Shown in pieces: positions 59,467-64,000 of a stretch of DNA of 64,000 nt. The DNA is taken from assembly GCF_003573695.1 (NCBI RefSeq), contig NC_039363.1:150382826-150446825 (forward strand), written 5' to 3'. Positions within the stretch are counted from its first letter, which is position 1. The number at the start of each line of letters is the position of its first letter. The notes under the pieces are model-generated. The model was not told the origin of the DNA. It worked only from the letters and a program-made list of their open reading frames with translations, and made no database searches. Source of the DNA: Papaver somniferum (taxonomy: Eukaryota; Streptophyta; Magnoliopsida; Ranunculales; Papaveraceae). A program made the position numbers and the translations under genes.

Positions 59467-61123
59467 ATGATTGTGACCTACAGAGACCAAACAAACAGAC
59501 TTGTTAGAATTAACCCAGACGAACCTATCGAAATTCTAAGTTCTGAGGGAGACAGTCCAGATCAACCAGAAACAATGGGAGAACCCCGTACCCTCAAGGA
59601 TTATATGTACCCAACTAGAGCCAGTCAACCTTCTTGTATTGTGCTACCCGAGGCTAATGGCCATTATGAGCTGAAATCAAGCACAATACAGATGCTTCCT
59701 ATTTTTAGAGGTGTTGAGAATGAAAACCCGTACCACCACGTGAGAGAATTCGAGGAAATTTGTGGAACTCTGCGTTTCACTCAAATGTCCGACGAAACCC
59801 TAAAGTTAAGGCTTTTTCCTTTCTCCCTGAAAGATAAGGCAAAGGCCTGGCTCTATGCTTTACAGCCTCAATCCATCATGACATGGGATGACCTCATAAA
59901 GGAGTTTTTCAAAAAGTTTTTCCCGAACCACAAGACTGCGACAATTCGTCAAAGTCTGAATAGCTTTGTGCAATTAGAGGTGAGACCTTAGCTAGATACT
60001 GGAGAGATTCAATGAATTATTGCTCCAATGTCCCCATCATGGTTTTGAAAAATGGAGACTTGTGCAAATTTTGTATGAAGGTCTAGATGTGTCCACCCGA
60101 ACAACGGTTGAGTCGATGTGTAATGGTCTATTCGTAGACAAAACTGCTGATGCGTCTTGGGACTTCTTGATTGAAGTAGCTGAAAAGACGCAACAGTGGG
60201 AATCCATCCGTGAAACCAGAAAGACTACATCCGAAGCAAAGGCTTTTAGGATTGAAGCGGATTTCGAGGGAAGAGCAAACATGGCATCAATAGTTAGGAG
60301 ATTAGAAGAGTTAGAACTACATAAAAATTCAAAACCTTCCACCACTACTCTCCGAGAACATGTCGCTTCGTCTGTTTGTGCCGCTTGTAACGATCCCAAC
60401 CATCAATTCCAAAATTGTCCCGATTTGCTTGCAGTCCAGGAATCTAGGCTTGAACAGGCACATGCCATGTTTCAAAAACCAGAGCATAACCCTTATTCAC
60501 AGACCTACAATCCAGGATGGAGAAACCACCCTAACTTTTCATGGTCAAAAGGACCCACTCAGGGAGGACCATCTCAACCCAATCAGAGCTATCAAAACAA
60601 TCAGGGATATCAGAACAATCAAGGTTATCAACACCCGAGAAACCCTCAACAACAATCAAACTCTCAACAACAATCATATCCTCAACACAATACCGACAAG
60701 AGATTATCCACCCTAGAGGAAATGTTCCAGAGTTTGATGCAAAGTCAGAAAAATCTAGATCAAAAGATGGATCAAATGTGTGAGAGAGAAAAGGGTAAAC
60801 TTCCGAGCCAACCCCAACAAAATCCAAAGAGGATATTTCAAACAGGCACAACATCCTGCACTGAAACCTCACCCGATCAAGTCCATGCCATTACCACCCT
60901 CCGAAGTGGTAAAGTCATCGAGAACAACGTGGGCGAACCTAATGAATCTGATACAAATTCCACGCTGTCTCCACAACCCCAGAAAACCAAAGAACCTGAG
61001 CAAGTTGGAAAATCTGACAATTCTACTGCTGTGAATGTCCCTTTGCCAACTCATTCTCCTGTTGCCCCATTTCCTCAAAGATTGATCTATCAACAGAAAA
61101 GTACCCATATAATGAGATGTTAG
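59467..61123 (+). pseudogene. Gag of the Athila-like element, frameshifted
   Basis: 59467-59991 codes 174 residues from MIVTYRDQTNRLVRIN. It includes PIFRGVENENPYHHVREFEE and LFPFSLKDKAKAWLYALQ, then MTWDDLIKEFFKKFFPNHKT, the Retrotrans_gag core. Small deletions near 59985-60015 shift the frame. 60020-61123 continues with the rest of the core (WRLVQILYEGLDVSTRTTVE), a CCHC-like knuckle CAACNDPNHQFQNC near residue 123, and a long Gln/Asn-rich segment with three copies of NNQGYQ. It would build the virus-like particle. Confidence 0.88.
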
Positions 61124-61136
61124 ATCTGTTCAAGAG

Positions 61137-61890
61137 AGTCAACATCAACATTCCTTTTCTTGAAGCAATCAAGCAAATCCCTGCTTATGCCAAATTCCTC
61201 AAAGACTTGTGTACTCAAAAGCGCAAGCTCAATGTGCAAAACGTGCTTTCTTAGCTGAGCAGGTGAGTTCCATCATTCTGAACAAAACTCCACCCAAGTT
61301 TAGGGATCCAGGATGTCCAACAATTTCTTGCACTATAGGAGAACACACGGTCAATAAAGCGTTATTAGACCTAGGTGCAAGTGTTAACCTACTGCCATAT
61401 TCTGTTTATGAGCAGTTAGGTCTTGGGGAGTTGAAACCAACATCTATCACTCTACAACTGGCAGACCGATCTGTCAAGATTCCTCGTGGAGTGGTCGAAG
61501 ACGTTTTGATCAAGGTTGACAAATTCTATTTTCCCGTAGACTTCATTGTCTTAGACACTCAACCTGTACAAAACCCAGACTGTCACATTCCTGTCATCTT
61601 AGGACGTCCTTTCTTGGCTACGTCCAACGCGATCATTAATTGTCGTAATGGAGTGTTGAAACTGTCTTTTGGTAACATGACGGTAGAATTGAATGTGTTC
61701 GATATTAGTCAACAACCTGTGAATCTTGATGATGATGATGTGCATGAAGTTAATATGATTGAAGGATTAATGCAAGATTCGTTGACTAACATTCTATCCG
61801 TCGACCCCTTTCAAGCATGTATGGAGAACTTTAACCAGATTCCTATGATGATGCATACTGTAGTGACGTCCTATCTCTGCTCGAATCTGT
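61137..61890 (+). pseudogene. Aspartic protease of the Athila-like element
   Basis: The frame changes near 61124-61240 (LFKRVNINIPFLEAIKQIPA, AYAKFLKDLCTQKRKL), then stays open from 61209. The protease reads KALLDLGASVNLLPYSVYEQ, with D-L-G-A-S as the active-site triad region, and PVILGRPFLATSNAIINC as the conserved second half. It would cut the polyprotein. It runs until the frame of the RT takes over near 61898. Confidence 0.87.
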
Positions 61891-61897
61891 ACCTCAA

Positions 61898-63541
61898 ATG
61901 GACATCACTGAAAGGAAATATGAAGTGGAACCACCCTTACTCTCTGATTCCAAGCTTATTCCATCCATTGTTGAGCCACCCAAGCTTGAATTGAAAACAT
62001 TGCCTAGTACGTTGAAGTACGCATTCCTAGGTTCTTCTGATACTTTACCCGTCATTATTTCATCATGTTTAGACACGGAACAGGAAAGTAAGCTTTTAGA
62101 AGTACTTAAGGAACACAAAGAGGCCTTAGGATGGACCATCTCAGATCTCAAAGGAATTAGTCCCACCATTTGCATGCACCACATTAACCTTGAAGAGAAT
62201 GCCAAACCATCTAGGGAAATGCAAAGGAGACTTAATCCTAACATGAGAGATGTAGTCAAAGGAGAGATCCTGAAACTACTTGATGCGGGTATCATATACC
62301 CAATTCCCGATAGCAAATGGGTTAGTCCCATTCAAGTTGTGCCTAAGAAGTCAGGCATTACTGTAGTTCAGAACGACAAGAATGAATTAGTCCCTACTCG
62401 TACAACCACAGGATGGCGAGTATGCATCGACTACAGGAAGTTGAACACAGTAACAAGGAAGGATCACTTCCCGCTCCCTTTCATTGACCAAATGCTAGAA
62501 CGTGTGTCTGGACACAGTCACTACTGTTTTCTAGATGGCTTTTCCGGTTATAACCAAATTCACATTGCTCCAGAAGATCAGGAAAAAACTACATTCACGT
62601 GTCCATTTGGGACGTTTGCTTATAGACGTATGCCCTTCGGGTTGTGTAATGCACCTGCTACTTTTCAGCGTTGCATGATGAGCATTTTTTCTGACATGAT
62701 AGATAGTTTTCTCGAGATCTTTATGGATGATTTCTCTGTTTTTGGTTCCTCGTTTGACGAATGTTTGAAGCATCTTGCCCTCGTGATATCCAGATGTAAA
62801 GAAAAGAACCTTGTTCTAAATTGGGAAAAATGCCATTTTATGGTGAATTCAGGAATAGTTCTAGGACACATCATCTCAGAAAAAGGAATTGAAGTGGATA
62901 AAGCTAAAGTTGACCTCATTCAACATCTACCACAACCTCGCTCTGTGAAGGAGATCAGATCATTTCTAGGTCATGCTGGTTTTTACCGGCGATTCATCAA
63001 AGATTTCAGCAAAATCTCCAGACCTCTGTGCAGTCTTCTCTCCAAAGATGTTGCCTTCAATTTCGATGCTGCTTGTGTGAAGGCATGGGAGGAATTAAAA
63101 ACCCTTCTCACCACCGCTCCTATAGTCCGACCACCCGATTGGAAGCTTCCGTTCGAACTTATGTGTGATGCCTCTGATTATGCTGTTGGTGCTGTTTTAG
63201 GACAGCGAGTTGATAGACTACCATATGTGATATACTATGCTAGCAAAACCCTTAATGATGCCCAACTCAATTATTCAACTACCGAGAAGGAATTGCTTGC
63301 CGTCGTTTTCGCATTAGACAAGTTTAGATCTTATCTGATAGGGTCTAAGATCATCATATACACAGACCATGCGGCTTTGAAGTATCTTCTTTCCAAGAAG
63401 GATGCTAAAGCTCGCCTTATTCGATGGATACTCTTATTACAGGAATTCGATCTCGAAATCCGTGATAAGAAAGGTTGTGAGAATGTGGTTGCTGATCATT
63501 TGTCTAGATTAACTTTAGAGTCTATTGATGAAGTGAGCTGA
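61898..63541 (+). pseudogene. Reverse transcriptase and RNase H of the Athila-like element
   Basis: 547 open codons. Residues about 80-190 hold [32 protein letters not shown] and [12 protein letters not shown]. Residues 195-285 hold [39 protein letters not shown] and the catalytic [10 protein letters not shown]. Residues 320-380 hold [19 protein letters not shown] and [18 protein letters not shown]. The RNase H starts at [16 protein letters not shown] and includes [19 protein letters not shown] and [15 protein letters not shown]. This domain pair is uninterrupted, though the frames before and after it are broken. Confidence 0.93.
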
Positions 63542-64000
63542 TTAGAGAATCATTCCCAGATGAACAGCTGATGTCTATCTCAGACCTTCCTTGGTTTGCT
63601 GATATTGTTAACTACCTCGCTACAGGTAGGATGCCCTCACGTTGGTCGAGACAAGACCGCTCTAAATTCCTGGCTGAAGTTAAACATTTCCTTTGGGATG
63701 ACCCATATTTGTTTAAGTACTGCCCAGACCAAATCATTAGGAATGTGTCCCCAACACCGAACAGAAAGATGTGATATCTTTCTGTCATGACCAAGCATGT
63801 GGAGGCCATTTCAGTGCCAAGAAAACCGCTGCAAAGATCTTGCAGTGTGGATTCTATTGGCCATCATTGTTCAAGGATTGCCATGATTATTGTGTTGCTT
63901 GTGAACGCTGTCAAAAGCTAGGAAGCATTTCGAGGAGAAACATGATGCCATTGAACCCCATTTTGATTGTGGAGATTTTTGATGTTTGGGGGATAGACTT
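63542..64000 (+). pseudogene. Integrase N-terminal part of the Athila-like element, partial
   Basis: After a frame break near 63545, [20 protein letters not shown] and [12 protein letters not shown] lead into the zinc-binding domain. Following another frame break near 63760, it reads CHDQACGGHFSAKKTAAKIL, then C-V-A-C-E-R-C-Q (the HHCC zinc site) and IFDVWGIDF, where the final Asp is the first of the catalytic D-D-E. The window ends here. Confidence 0.88.

Larger units (their letters stand above)
56468..64000 (+). mobile_element. Athila-like Ty3/gypsy retrotransposon, 5' part, decayed
   Basis: The order is 5' LTR (56468-58403), primer site of the Athila class, a long repeat-rich leader, gag, protease, RT, RNase H and the start of integrase, running off the right edge. 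The coding part uses at least three frames with breaks near 59985, 61120, 61900, 63545 and 63760, each consistent with small insertions or deletions, so this copy is inactive. Gene order protease-RT-RNase H-integrase is standard Ty3/gypsy. Confidence 0.9.

Overview
This is nuclear DNA of a flowering plant, probably a eudicot. It is AT-rich, with short GT-AG introns, a plastid-targeted UMP kinase gene, and a very high load of plant-type transposons. I cannot name the species from the sequence alone. Only two stretches look like host genes: a seven-exon chloroplast UMP kinase on the minus strand (45174-47756), and a divergently transcribed gene that joins a 'putative plant transposon protein'-like domain to a PHD finger (48575-51109). 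Nearly everything else is transposon, mostly decayed and nested.

Layout. 1-5749: decayed CACTA (En/Spm) transposase on the minus strand with its 5' subterminal repeats. 5750-9282: 3' end of a Sirevirus-like Copia element (internal remnant plus LTR, plus strand), which the CACTA appears to have entered. 9283-10650: LINE reverse transcriptase remnant (minus). 10651-11890: AT-rich stretch with an array of CACTA-like subterminal motifs. 11891-27640: Ty3/gypsy element (minus), split by a Sirevirus-type solo LTR (14139-26745). That LTR is itself split by a complete non-autonomous Sirevirus-like element (16167-26069, 5-bp target duplication GTTTC), which in turn holds a hAT-type MITE (19159-19901, 8-bp duplication). 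27896-30530: second minus-strand LINE remnant. 30785-44762: plus-strand LINE, 5'-truncated and broken twice, by a complete non-autonomous Sirevirus-like element (31027-39565, duplication GGAAT) and by a Mutator-like element (39853-42909, duplication CTTTTAAA). Removing both restores the LINE reading frame. 45174-51109: the two host genes, head to head. 51110-52800: no host gene seen, only a coiled-coil ORF remnant. About 52800-55406: 5' LTR, primer site and start of gag of a Tat-like gypsy element. 55407-56467: minisatellite and small repeats. 56468-64000: 5' LTR, primer site, gag, protease, RT/RNase H and start of integrase of an Athila-like gypsy element, frameshifted and running off the window.

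The points most worth following are these. (1) Two related Sirevirus-like elements lack pol but carry their own ORFs, and both have an in-frame stop after about 41-45 codons. (2) LTRs of this group carry different minisatellites at the same place, about 600-950 bp from the LTR start. (3) A Mutator-like element carries a three-exon FAR1-type gene and two arrays of a GCCGG-containing motif. (4) A transposon-derived domain is joined to a PHD finger in what looks like a working gene.
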